From: Candidula unifasciata
Lineage: Eukaryota; Mollusca; Gastropoda; Stylommatophora; Geomitridae
Assembly: GCA_905116865.2 (NCBI GenBank)
Contig: CAJHNH020001147.1
Location: forward strand, 36,001-100,000
Direction: 5' to 3'
DNA: 64,000 nucleotides
Shown here in pieces: positions 1 to 9,296 of this stretch. Positions within the stretch are counted from its first letter, which is position 1. Every line of letters begins with the position of its first letter. The position numbers and the translations under genes are program-made. The notes below the pieces were generated by a model. The model had not been told where the DNA came from. It saw only the letters and a program-made list of their open reading frames with translations, and searched no databases.

Positions 1-141
<141 letters not shown>

Positions 142-235
142 TGTTCTTTCTTTTTTCAAACGCGTGTCTATCTTGATTTACCTGCTGTCTCTTTGCCTAC
201 ATGTGTCTGTATTTTACCATATATGTAAATAATGT

Positions 236-607
<372 letters not shown>

Positions 608-890
608 GTAGCACCGGCGAGGAACCTGAAATACTTTGGTTATATTTTTAATCAAAATTTTTCCCGGGCAGCGCCGTTAGGCTACTTTTTTCGATTTCCA
701 ACTGTCACGTAATTTTTTTACGTGCGCAACATTGCACACGGGCGTCCGATCTTCACTACCCAGAGATCAGGGGAAATTACTCGAAGTCCAAGTCCACGTG
801 AAAAAATCCCAGCCCTTACCGGGGATTGAATCGGGAACCTCTAGCACTCGAGGCGGACACCATGCGGCAAGATCACGCAGCACCCTAACT
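608..890 (-). mobile_element. tRNA-derived SINE, family A, copy A1
   Basis: Read on the minus strand, a Pol III B-box-like GATTCAATCCCC lies near 830, followed by a body shared with the plus-strand copy at 50.2 kb. Shared blocks include ATCGGACGCCCG, GGAAATCGAAAA (versus GAAAATCGAAAA), AACGGCGCTGCCCGG and TCCTCGCCGGTGCTAC. The A box is not clear in this copy. The 3' end is CGGTGCTACA and runs straight into the GACCA-type microsatellite at 607. Two independent copies in opposite orientation make this a dispersed repeat; SINE status is inferred from the B box and length. Confidence 0.8.
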
Positions 891-984
891 GACATGATAG
901 AAAGACATATCTTAGAATACCGTGCACCAAGAAGAAAAACATCAACATCCTACAGGACCTGAACATCGAGGAAAACAGCATGCT

Positions 985-1225
985 GTCCCGAAAGCTGGTA
1001 TATCGTGTCAAGCGCTACGATGGTCTGGGGACAATGGTGACTGGCGTACATACAGTTTCTGAAAAGCTATGACGAGGCCGACCTTCACGATTGTAGATAG
1101 ACGACATTGAAGACACGTTGGCTATGAGAACACATAGAACTAAAGATCTTGCTAGAGACATAGAGACTTTTGGGTGTGCTGTGACGAGAGCGACGTTCTG
1201 TAAAGAAGCTACTGACTGATTGACT
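985..1225 (+). mobile_element. LINE C-terminus remnant (RATF family, copy 1)
   Basis: One frame from 989 to 1219 reads the C-terminal end of a non-LTR retrotransposon reverse transcriptase. It shows RVKRYDGL, then RGRP, then IDDIEDTLAM, then LARDIETFGCAVTRATFCKEA and a terminal stop at 1217-1219. This order (FGH-like/KRYDGL, KRSRGRP, W.DDI, RDR.FRR.VMRATF) is the usual LINE tail. In-frame stops at 1070 and 1094 show that it is dead. The upstream RT domain is absent, so this is a 5'-truncated copy. Related copies on the minus strand at 4.2-4.4 kb and 32.5-32.85 kb share the RATF ending. Confidence 0.8.
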
Positions 1226-1724
1226 GATTCACCCATCCTCTATTTGAGGTTCAAACTAAACTTGTTTGTTTGTAAGTGTTTGCTCTTTTCACTTCACCGC
1301 CAGAATATTTTACCTGTAATGTAATTATAGACATCAGAAAGTATGATTTACGACAGACATAACACCTGTCACAGGTGTAAGCTTTAGACATCTCTGAAAG
1401 CCTGGCCCAGACAAAGTGTCTGACATTTCCCTCCTCTCTCCCTCCTCCCCCCACTTTTTTTCTTTGCGAAAACTATATAATCTAGGTTGTAGTGAGAGTG
1501 TGTTTTGAGTTGTGTCTATTTTTTGATCGATTATAATTCCTTAACCCTTTAATGGCGAAGTATAAATATTAACTAACGTGGTATCTGCATAGAAATGAAA
1601 CATTTTAATGATATCTTTACAGAGATTAACCCTTAAAATATGTCTAAAGAAAGATTATCTTTTTAATGAAGCCGCATATTTAACAGTTAAGAAATTCACG
1701 TTCTAATTTTAAAAAAAAGGAGAT
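1226..1724. other. No gene recognised
   Basis: AT-rich sequence with a short C run near 1446-1452. Stops are frequent in all frames, and I see no repeat unit or transposon end. Confidence 0.6.
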
Positions 1725-1948
1725 AATTGAAATACTTTGGCCACTTGAAAAAGCGTAACACACTTTTAAAAACCACATTGGAGAGAAAGGTTGAAGACAA
1801 GAGAGCAAGAGGTAGGCAAAGATACAAGTGGGAGGACAACATCAAGAGATTGACGGGCAGCAGTCTGAGAGAGTGCACAACCAGGACAAGAGACAGAGCG
1901 TGTTGGAGATCCTTTGCTGCCAACCTTCACTGCGAAGACGACACCTGA
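1725..1948 (+). mobile_element. LINE reverse transcriptase C-terminus, 5'-truncated
   Basis: An intact 73-codon frame from 1727 to the stop at 1946-1948 encodes a typical LINE tail: KYFGHLKKRNTLL, then GRQRYKWEDNIKRLTG, then SLREC and RDRACWRSFAAN near the end. The FGH-LKKR, RARGRQR..WEDNIK and DRA.WR motifs are diagnostic of the C-terminal region of jockey/CR1/RTE-type reverse transcriptases; clade not assigned. A poly-A-like run precedes it at 1710-1717, which may mark the truncation point. SINE E1 begins 17 bp after the stop codon. The frame is open only because it is short. Confidence 0.85.
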
Positions 1949-1964
1949 TTGACTGAAAGAAAAC

Positions 1965-2170
1965 AGATAGCCGCAGTGGTGTAGTGGCTAGTTATTCGCC
2001 TGTTGACCTGAAGGCCCTGGGGGTTCAAATCCTCATCTACTATAATTTCTTTTATCAGCACTGACCTTGTCTCCCAGCTCGACCCAGCCACAAATGAATA
2101 CCAGGTAATGTCACGGGAAGTAAACGCGGCCGGCGTGATGTTGACCACGTCACCCACTAGGGACCAGTGG
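1965..2170 (+). mobile_element. tRNA-derived SINE, family E, copy E1
   Basis: A perfect Pol III A box TGGTGTAGTGG (1977-1987) and a perfect B box GGTTCAAATCC (2022-2032) lie 45 bp apart, as in tRNA-derived SINEs. The body contains CTCGACCCAGCC, AATGAATACCAGG and GGGAAGTAAACGCGGC. These blocks recur in E2 (5.0-5.28 kb) and partly in E3 (minus strand, 22.99-23.15 kb). It sits directly behind the LINE tail ending at 1948. The cloverleaf is not restored outside the boxes, so it is not a tRNA gene. Confidence 0.88.
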
Positions 2171-2259
2171 TGAAGATAAATATGATTGTAGGCGATGTAC
2201 CTCTTGCTGCACAGACGAAATAGTATCCTTATCTTTGTTGTTATTGTTAAAGACAACTG

Positions 2260-2672
2260 ACCATATTTCCCTAAGTATAAAACCATCCCATGTATAAGAC
2301 GCACGTTGATTTTGGGAGAAAAAATAGAAAATTTAAAAATACTGTCATCAAGTTATTGAACTCACATTTTTTAATTCAGCAGAAAAACCAGCAAACTTAT
2401 CATCGTAGAACCAAACCTAATGTAACAAGTGGGAAACGGTGAAGGCGAAGACAGGACCAGACATTTTTACAGCTGGAAATCACTTTTTGTTTCATTATTT
2501 TGTGTCCATTTTATGTCCCCTTGAACCGACATTCCCAACTGAGGTCCTGTACGGGATATTTTACAGCAAGTGAAATACTGAAAATCTACTTCTATTGTAT
2601 AGGACGCACACTCTATCTACATCCTATATTTTTGAAGCAATAAGTGTGTCTCATACTTTGGGGAAAGCAGTA
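2260..2672. mobile_element. Non-autonomous DNA transposon with inverted ends (CCGTATTTTCC...TATAAGACGCACC type)
   Basis: The left end reads ACCATATTTCCCTAAGTAT, followed by GTATAAGACGCACGTTGAT. The right end, reverse complemented, reads TACTGCTTTCCCCAAAGTAT followed by GAGACACACTTATTG. These are imperfect inverted repeats enclosing ~410 bp with no transposase. A solo related end is at 22.23-22.31 kb. The TIR style (GTATTTTCC..GTATAAGrCGCACC) resembles MITEs common in fish and invertebrates that have been linked to ISL2EU-type transposons. That affiliation is from memory and uncertain. Confidence 0.6.
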
Positions 2673-4199
2673 TAATACTAACTATTGATTGCCATTGTGT
2701 AAAACGGAGCGCCCTTGTTCAAAACAAATTACCAGTGGCCGGAGGTGGGTCTGAGGGCGCCCCCTGGCACAACTACCCGGCTGCCTTTCCCTCCACTTCA
2801 AGTAAACAGTGAGGTAGCGCCTGTGGATCCGTGAGAACCGGGTGCAGCCGGGGCTTACTCTGAACAGACATTACCCCTCTCGCACATGAATCTGTTTAGT
2901 CTCGCAGGGAAAGTCGTCAGCTCCCTACTGGGCCCAGTGTTTCCTTCTGTGTCCTCCATTCCCGCTTTCTGCCTACAGATTCTTATCTTCTGGAGAAAAT
3001 GATTATTTAAACAACAACAGTTATACCCGTCTTTGCTATGGCTAAGGCCCTCTGCCCCAGTGTTTAAATAGGGCTTTAACACCACCATCCCCCACCCCCT
3101 CCAAAGTACTTTTGTCCAGACCCTAGAAAATTTGCAGGGCTCCTAAGTGGTTCCACCTAACCGTGTATGGACGTTTTTTTTTAAGCACGTGATTATGCAT
3201 TTCATAGCATTTCAGATATACTTATTTGCTATTTACCACATAATTTTAGTAACAATAATAATAATAATAATAACTATTATTCTTGTGCATTTAAACAATT
3301 TGAAAACAAAAAGTTTAGAAACAAGTGTCCCACAAGATGCTGATGCAAACCCAGTTCCTTTGAACAGACAGGTAAACGTCCGACCACTAGCTCTCATACC
3401 TTTGATGGATCGGCCGATCCGTTTGTCTCCTCCAGTCTACGGCCTAAACGTTGACCACGCCATCCTAATATTTAAACATCGCACTCTGGACGGCAGACCA
3501 ACAAGCTAGATCCTAGATACCCTGTTCAAGCTTCGAAAAGGTTATCATTAGCTTAGCCGCTACTGCTGCAGCAGCCTGGTGGAGCCTACAGTCTGCAAGA
3601 CTCATGCGGACAAAAATCTGTCTTGTTATAATTGAAGAGAATATATCAATACTCATATACCAGAATTTGAATTCTTAACAGCTATATTCGAAAACGTTAT
3701 TGCGCGGAAAACCGTCCTATCAAATCCCAGCTTCCTAACGAATCGTTTAATTAACGAAAGATGAAAGAAGACAATTTGAGAAAGACGCAGTGTCATTAAA
3801 TATTCGTCTAAAAGATACGAAAGTGAATCTGCGAAAAAGCTTACCAATTTCCATTTGCAGTCAACTACGGTTTCCTTGCAGAGATTTTCAGTAATGGTTT
3901 TTCCGTGGCGGTTATTCGTTTGTGGAGCTAGAAGATTGTATCTGCAAGGATGCGTTTGAGATGGTTGTCAGGTGATAGTTGTTGGAGAGCAACAACTCAT
4001 CTAGACTCTGCTAATCGTCTTTTCTTTGACCTCGGGGTCTGCTGTTTTTGTGTCGTTATCTGGTTTATTATCACGCAAGTGGCGGCAAATAGGATAGAAG
4101 TTTAAAACTTAATGGCGGGCCAAGATGGAGGTTATTTCGGCAAGACACTAAACATCATCTGTGCAGTCAGGTGTTCGGGAATTACCCATGACATTGGTA
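2673..4199. other. No gene recognised
   Basis: 1.5 kb of ordinary AT-rich sequence with a short (ATA)n tract at 3253-3280. The longest frames (120 and 77 codons) have no recognisable motif and unremarkable composition. Confidence 0.55.
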
Positions 4200-4202
4200 T
4201 TT

Positions 4203-4386
4203 AAACCATTCATCATCATCATTATATAGCACATTCTTTGTAGAACGTCGCTCTCATCACCGTCTGCCTAAAAAAATTATGTTTCTCACCAGCTCTAGCC
4301 TCATGCAGTTTCATACCGAAGAAGTCCTTTAAATCCAGTACCCATCTTCGTGCTCATCGGCCCCTGCTCCTCCTTTCTGGTACCAT
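4203..4386 (-). mobile_element. LINE C-terminus remnant (RATF family, copy 2)
   Basis: The minus-strand frame reads RRSRGR, a stop, then RRWVLDLKDFFGMKLHEARAG and QTVMRATFYKECAI before a stop. This is followed by an (ATG)n-like tail seen on plus as CATCATCATCATTA at 4211-4224. It matches the copy at 0.99-1.22 kb position by position (DDIEDTLAM/LDLKDFFGM; AVTRATFCKEA/TVMRATFYKEC). The internal stop and missing N-terminal part mark it as a decayed 5'-truncated copy. The trinucleotide tail fits LINE 3' ends. Confidence 0.78.
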
Positions 4387-4756
4387 GCCTTCTGCTATTA
4401 TGGTTTTCAACGCGCCACAGAGCTTAAGATGGCCAAACTATCTCAGCTTCCGAGACAAGCTGATATTATTAGCCAATCTGCTTCTAACAAAAACATTTCA
4501 CTTGACACACTGTCGGCTGCAGTAAATAAAGTCATTGGTGGGACTGCAGGAAGGAGTGTCCCACCTTTTGTCTTGTTAAGTGGGCCACATAATTTATTTG
4601 TTTGTTTGTTTGTCTCAATCTGTAAAGAGCGTGGCGGAGGTTAAGGTAAACTTTGTTCAGTTTTAAAAACGTAATTAGAAAAATAAAAAACAGTATTAAG
4701 CCTCAGTAGTGTGGATTTTGTTAAGCTAATGCTTGACATTGTTTTTTTGGTAGAAG
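4387..4756. other. No gene recognised
   Basis: Short low-information stretch between a LINE tail and a CTT microsatellite. A 71-codon frame at 4429-4644 has no recognisable motif. Confidence 0.5.
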
Positions 4757-4904
4757 CGTCTTCTTCTTCTTCTTCTTCTACATCTGCTTCTTCTTCTTCT
4801 TCTTCTTCTTCTTCTTCTTCTTCTTCTTCTTCTTCTCTTCTTCTTCTTCTTCTTCTTCTTCTTCTTCTTCTTCTTCTTCTTCTTCTTCTTCTGCTTCTTC
4901 TGCT
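4757..4904. repeat. (TTC)n microsatellite
   Basis: About 48 TTC units with sparse interruptions (ACATCTGC, CTC, CTGC). Reads as poly-Ser or poly-Leu by frame. No family C body is recognisable on either side, unlike most other TTC/GAA tracts here. Confidence 0.96.
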
Positions 4905-5012
4905 TCAGCCCTTGAGGTTCAGTAATGCATAATTATCCCTCTCTCCATCTCCGCCTTTATTCGTCTCTGTTGTTAGCCTTCTCTGCCCATTATGCTGTAT
5001 ATTATTTAGCTT

Positions 5013-5275
5013 AATGGGCAGCGCGGCGTGCGTGGCTAAAGCGTTGTGAGTCCGACTCGTAATCAAACGTACCGCGACGTACTGGTGGCTGCGTGGATTT
5101 TTTTCATGGTATGGTGCGTCGCAGGTCGACCCAGCCTAAAATGGGTACCAGGATGGCCGTCCTGTGGAAGTAAAGACGGCTGGCGTAATTCTGACCACAT
5201 TACCCACCCAGGGCCGATTGGTCTGTAAAAATGTTGGACCCTCTTCCCATATACCCGATGCGCCTAAGGCGTGAC
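5013..5275 (+). mobile_element. tRNA-derived SINE, family E, copy E2
   Basis: Shares the family core with E1: GTCGACCCAGCC, AAAATGGGTACCAGG, GGAAGTAAAGACGGCTGGCG, then CCACATTACCCACC. The tRNA-like head (GTGGCTAAAGCG, then AATCAAACGTACC) is degenerate but correctly placed. The 3' part ends with a short perfect hairpin CGCCTAAGGCG near 5250-5272, followed by a T-run and then a polypurine microsatellite. The terminal hairpin resembles those ending families B and H. Confidence 0.8.
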
Positions 5276-5309
5276 AAGGGATGTGTACTTTTTTTTTTTA
5301 ACTAATGGG

Positions 5310-5440
5310 CAGAAGAAAAAAGAAGAAGAAGAAGAAGAAAAAAAAAAGAGGAAGAAGAAGAAAAAAAAGAGGAAGAAGAAGAGGAAGTAGAAGAGAAAAA
5401 GAAGAAGAGGAAGAAGAAGAAAGAAGAGGGAGAAGAACGA
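5310..5440. repeat. Imperfect (AAG)n polypurine tract
   Basis: Mixed AAG, AGG and A-run units for ~130 bp. No family C body is detectable next to it. Confidence 0.9.
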
Positions 5441-6117
5441 TTAGCAAGAAAATGTCACCCTGACACAACCAAACATCTACATACCCAGTCGCTGACCTGT
5501 TGTTGTCGTGTATCATCATCGATGTTGTTACTCTCCAAGTTCGCTCCTGCCTTCTCTGGCTCTGTAACCCGATATTCTATTTAATTTAACTGCTTAATTG
5601 GACATGTTCTTTTACTAAAGAACTTTTAAAGCTAATTATCGCATAGTCGTCGACGTAAGTGTGTAGTTTTTCCCCCCGGAGTCTTCACCTGTTGTGGCGA
5701 ATCTTCGCTGTGGCCCCGGCTTTCAAACAGCACAAGATTGCATTCCAAACATTTCAGCTTCGTTTCCACAATTTTCAAGTCACTTTCCAGTTTCGTTTTC
5801 CCAAACTTTGTCTAGAATTACCGTTCATAAATGCCACAGGACAGGAAACCACCAGAAAAAAATCGCGGTTTGGAAACTATTTTGTTTTCTTTCTTTTCCC
5901 CAGGGAGGGATCATTTGGTATTTGGTGTATTTACATTTTTATTCTCTGGCGTCGGTTTGACGTGGAAGCGAGAACTCTTATTTTTTTTTTAAAGAGAAAT
6001 GTGATTGGGTGATGGCGGTTATGCTGCTTTGAGTTCAAGTCTGATAATATTTCTTGTCATAATTGTAACCAATGAATTAGCAACACTTCCCATCTTGGTT
6101 ACATGGCTTCATTGTGG
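5441..6117. other. No gene recognised
   Basis: Overlapping frames at 5659-6012 and 5694-5960 have ordinary composition, a T-rich end and no motif. There is no splice-site pattern I can defend. Confidence 0.5.
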
Positions 6118-6164
6118 AGGCCCCTCCCCCCCACCCCCCCCCCACACCCCCCCACACCTCCCTG
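6118..6164. repeat. C-rich homopolymer cluster
   Basis: Runs of 6-9 C separated by CA, on the plus strand. One of about twenty G/C homopolymer runs in the window. Confidence 0.9.
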
Positions 6165-6369
6165 TGAATCTGTCTGTCTATGCATGGGTAATTTGGTACA
6201 TGCCCTTTGATCCGAGATTTTTATCACTTTCGCCTGGTCATAAAGTAGCTCACCGCCCAGATGCTTGGCAGAAAACGTGTGGAGATTTAAGGCACCAACC
6301 AATAAATGGGATAATCCTCTCCTTCTTTTCCTCCAGTTTTCTCCTCTTAGCGCCAGGGAACATGTAACG

Positions 6370-6605
6370 ATCTTGTATGTGCTCTTTCTAATGCTTTGTA
6401 TAAGTTCATCGTCATTTCTTTATGGCTATTGCTAATGTTGTCTGTCAATTATTTGCGTGGTCTTCCTCTGGGTTTGTGCTTATTACAGTTCTTCTGTATG
6501 GCTCTCTGTAGCAGCTGGTAGCAGGGCACGCTCGTCTCCTGGTGAGACCATCTGATCTGTTGCTTTTTCATGAATTGTAGGGATGACTCGTATGAATTAG
6601 ATCGA
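6370..6605 (-). mobile_element. LINE C-terminus remnant
   Basis: The minus-strand translation reads HKPRGRPRK, a stop, then LTDNISNSHKEMTMNLYKAL and ERAHTRSLH. The RGRPRK..DNI motif followed by an R-rich end is the standard LINE RT tail. The stop within the motif and the missing upstream RT indicate a decayed truncated copy. Sequence upstream of RGRP (6490-6605) fits the region before the motif but is too diverged to align by eye. Confidence 0.6.
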
Positions 6606-6921
6606 GCAGGCAGCAGCCACTGTATCAGCAGGTGGCATACTTCAATTATTTCAGTCCTTTAATCACATCCTTATGTTGCCCCCGGAAAGACGAATACTGT
6701 CCCAGTGTTGACTCTGATTTGTTTTCTGGTCTGTCAGGAACGAGGAATAAACTGGTTGCCAGCAGAATTATATTTTTGTACACGCACAAATAGTAAACTT
6801 ATCATGGCGGAAGGGGAGAAGCAGAGAGGTTGCTCAAAAACTGAACTTAAAGAAAACAAAAAGCAACAAGTTTAGTGTCGGGCAAGGGCAGGTAACTCGG
6901 GCATATGATTCCACATTGTTT

Positions 6922-6951
6922 TTTTTTTGGGGGGGGGGGGGGGGGGAGGGG
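6922..6951. repeat. T-run followed by poly-G run
   Basis: Ten T then a run of about 17 G, then AGGGGGG. Strong homopolymer switch; possible sequencing or assembly stress point. Confidence 0.9.
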
Positions 6952-7600
6952 GGATGATGGTGGACTGTGTGAAGCCTTCGCAACGAATATCGTTGCAGGG
7001 CACCCATTAACTCTACAGGACTTAGACATTCCCATAAGCGCTTCGTCCCCATCTTCAGCAGAGGTAAACTGCCTGAATGCTGACAGAAAACGTCAGGTAG
7101 TGAATACTGCTGGACTGTTTACAGTCTGTGTTTTAACGCGGAACTAGGTGATGATGATGATGATGATTCCAATGTTTCTTAACCGGTTTTTAATTAGGTG
7201 AGTTGCCTTTTATACAGGAGTTTGTTTTTGATTTCCACAAATTTACTCACACGGAAATTCCTTGGAAGTCGTGATGCCCCTATTAGGAACTAACAGTATA
7301 CACACACATAGGCCTGATCTGAATAACGGATATGCACACAGCCGGGAAAAAAAACAACACCAGAAGTGAAAGAACAGCCAACACTTTCCGCTAGAGTTTT
7401 ACAAATGGTGCACGCCAAAAAGAGGAAGAGGAAGGAGAAGAGGAACAAAAAGAAGAACCCAGAAATTCATTTTTTTGTTTCTTCTGCTACTGTGCTATAC
7501 TGGTGCTATTATTGACTTCTATTTTACTGCTTCAACTACTACTATAATTACTACTACTACTTCCACCACAACACTGTTACCAAGTCACCTGTGGTCCAGC
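6952..7600. other. No gene recognised
   Basis: Includes a short (GAT)n at 7149-7168 and ACT-rich triplets at 7535-7562. No coding or transposon motif recognised. Confidence 0.5.
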
Positions 7601-7622
7601 CTGGGTGGTCTGACTGACTGAA

Positions 7623-7825
7623 TTTTTACCCCGCTAGGACATCACACAAGCGATAAACACCCGATCACACAAAGTGCCACCATGTGGATGAGGATCGCCG
7701 TGGAGGGGTCCCAGAAACCGCGTTCAGCCTTTAGGCCATATTTATGGCCAGGCTATAATGCGGCCCCTGGCAAGAGCCAGAGTAAGGCTTCAAATAACGA
7801 AAAATGTCATCCTAAAAAGGACGGA
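7623..7825 (+). mobile_element. Hairpin-rich repeat family H, copy H1
   Basis: A ~200-bp element present eight times in the window. Landmarks in order: TTTTACCCCGCTAGGACATC, ACAAGCGATAAACACCCGAT, TGCCACCATGTGGATGAGGA, GGTCCCAGAAACCGCGTTCA, palindrome GGCCATATTTATGGCC (7734-7749), CTGGCAAGAGCCAG, GGGCTTCAAATAA-like block and terminal hairpin CATCCTAAAAAGGACG. The terminal stem has one mismatch here. It is preceded by TGACTGACTG and followed by AATAAATAAATGA. It has no coding capacity. SINE-like or foldback class is undecided. Confidence 0.9.
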
Positions 7826-7851
7826 AAAGTTAATAAATAAATGACTGACTG

Positions 7852-8058
7852 ACTTTCTACCCCACTAGGATATCACACAAGCGATAAACACCCGATGACA
7901 CAAAGTGCCACCATGTGGATGAGGATCACCGTGGAGAGGTGCCAGAAACCGCGTTCAGACAATTGGCCATATTTATGGCCTGCCTATATTGCGGCCCCTG
8001 GCAAAAGCCAGAGTAGGGCTTCAAATAACAAAAATGTTCGTCCTAAAAGGGACGTAAA
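7852..8058 (+). mobile_element. Repeat family H, copy H2
   Basis: Same landmarks as H1, 230 bp downstream in the same orientation, with TTTCTACCCCACTAGGA at the start, the palindrome GGCCATATTTATGGCC, CTGGCAAAAGCCAG and terminal hairpin CGTCCTAAAAGGGACG. Flanked on the left by TGACTGACTGAC and on the right by a TTAATAAGTAAGTTAG tail. Confidence 0.92.
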
Positions 8059-8095
8059 GATTTAATAAGTAAGTTAGTAAATTAGCCTGGGTCTG

Positions 8096-8300
8096 ACTTT
8101 CTACCCCACCAGGACATCACACAAGCGATAAACACCCGATGATACAAAGTGCCACCATGCGGATGAGGATCACCGTGGAGAGGTCCCAGAAACCGCTTTC
8201 AGACAATCGGCCATATCTATGGCCTGCCTATATTGCAGCCCCTGGCAAAAGCCAAAGTGGGGCTTCATATAACAAAAATGTTCGTCCTAAAAAGGACGAA
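8096..8300 (+). mobile_element. Repeat family H, copy H3
   Basis: Third tandem copy, starting TTTCTACCCCACCAGGACAT and ending with the perfect hairpin CGTCCTAAAAAGGACG (8283-8298). The sequence between copies (TTAGCCTGGGT) recurs after H3, so H2 and H3 plus spacer look like a tandem duplication. The central palindrome reads GGCCATATCTATGGCC here. Confidence 0.92.
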
Positions 8301-8858
8301 AGCAGATTAATATAACATTAGCCTGGGTGGTTAATATGCTGCCACTATAACCAACACTACCACTGGAATAACTACATCCTAATGTGATTGTCATGAAGCT
8401 GACAAGCAGTTAAACCAAGCACATTCGGTTGAAAAATAAACAACTAAAGTAAAAACAACGCTTAAATAAACGCATCGACGATTTAAAAAAAATATCGTTT
8501 GAATTAGTTTAGAGAATTAGTTCAATTAGAAAAACAGACATTTTTCTGCACTGGATTTTCTTATCTCCCCTCTCCTTGAAGCCTTGTGGTGTTGTCTCCC
8601 CTGGTAGCAGTTTCCCATTGCCTTCTGCTTCTACTTGACGCCAAAGGAAAACAAACTTGAGAAAAAAATTCGCCATTAACTGGCGACGCCTTTTGGCCAG
8701 TTTGAGAATGTTTAGAGAAAAGCTACAGGGAATTGTGCAACCGTGGGAACAGTTAGTTTCCGTTCAAATTCAATTTTAGAAATTTGCCACGGTGTTTGCT
8801 TCAGCTCTTTTTTTAGGCAAACTGATCACATGGGAAACTTGCAACATTACTAAAATCC
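8301..8858. other. Spacer between inverted H clusters
   Basis: About 560 bp with no gene and no obvious repeat. It separates three plus-strand H copies from two minus-strand H copies. Confidence 0.6.
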
Positions 8859-9062
8859 TTACGTCCTTTTTAGGACGTAATTTTTTGTTATTAGAAGCCC
8901 CACTCTGGCTTTTTCCAGGGGCCGCAATATAGGCAGGCCATAAATATGGCCAATTGTCTGAACGCGGTTTCTGGCACCTCTCCACTGTGATCCTCATCCA
9001 CATGGTGGCACTTTGTGTCATCTGGTGTTTATCGCTTGTGTGATGTCCTGGTGGGGTAGAAA
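8859..9062 (-). mobile_element. Repeat family H, copy H4 (inverted)
   Basis: On the minus strand it has all H landmarks. The terminal hairpin is CGTCCTAAAAAGGACG extended by TTA/TAA to a perfect 9-bp stem (8859-8880 on plus). The other end, GGGGTAGAAA, meets an (ATTC)n tract at 9062-9078. Confidence 0.92.
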
Positions 9063-9091
9063 TTCATTCATTCATTCACTTGCAACAATAA

Positions 9092-9296
9092 TTCATCTTC
9101 TTGTGAGATGCAATTTTACTCTTTTTTGAAGCCCCACCTTGGCTCTTGCCAGGGGCCGCAATACAGCCCGAAAATAAATATAGTCTAATGGCTGAACGCG
9201 GTTTCTGGGACCTCTCCACTGGTGATCCTCATCCACATGGAGGTACTTTGCACCATCAGGTGTTTATCGCTTGTGTGATGTCCTGGTGGGGTAAAA
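9092..9296 (-). mobile_element. Repeat family H, copy H5 (inverted)
   Basis: Second minus-strand copy. The central palindrome is degraded, but the start, middle and end blocks are clear (TGTTTATCGCTTGTGTGATG on plus at 9261-9280). The terminal stem is the second sequence class, CATCT/AGATG, at 9094-9110. ACTTGCAACA occurs before, between and after H4 and H5, so this pair is also a duplication with its spacer. Confidence 0.9.

Noticed and set aside
1977..2040. Functional tRNA gene
   Set aside because: A and B boxes are intact but acceptor and anticodon stems do not pair, and a SINE body follows.
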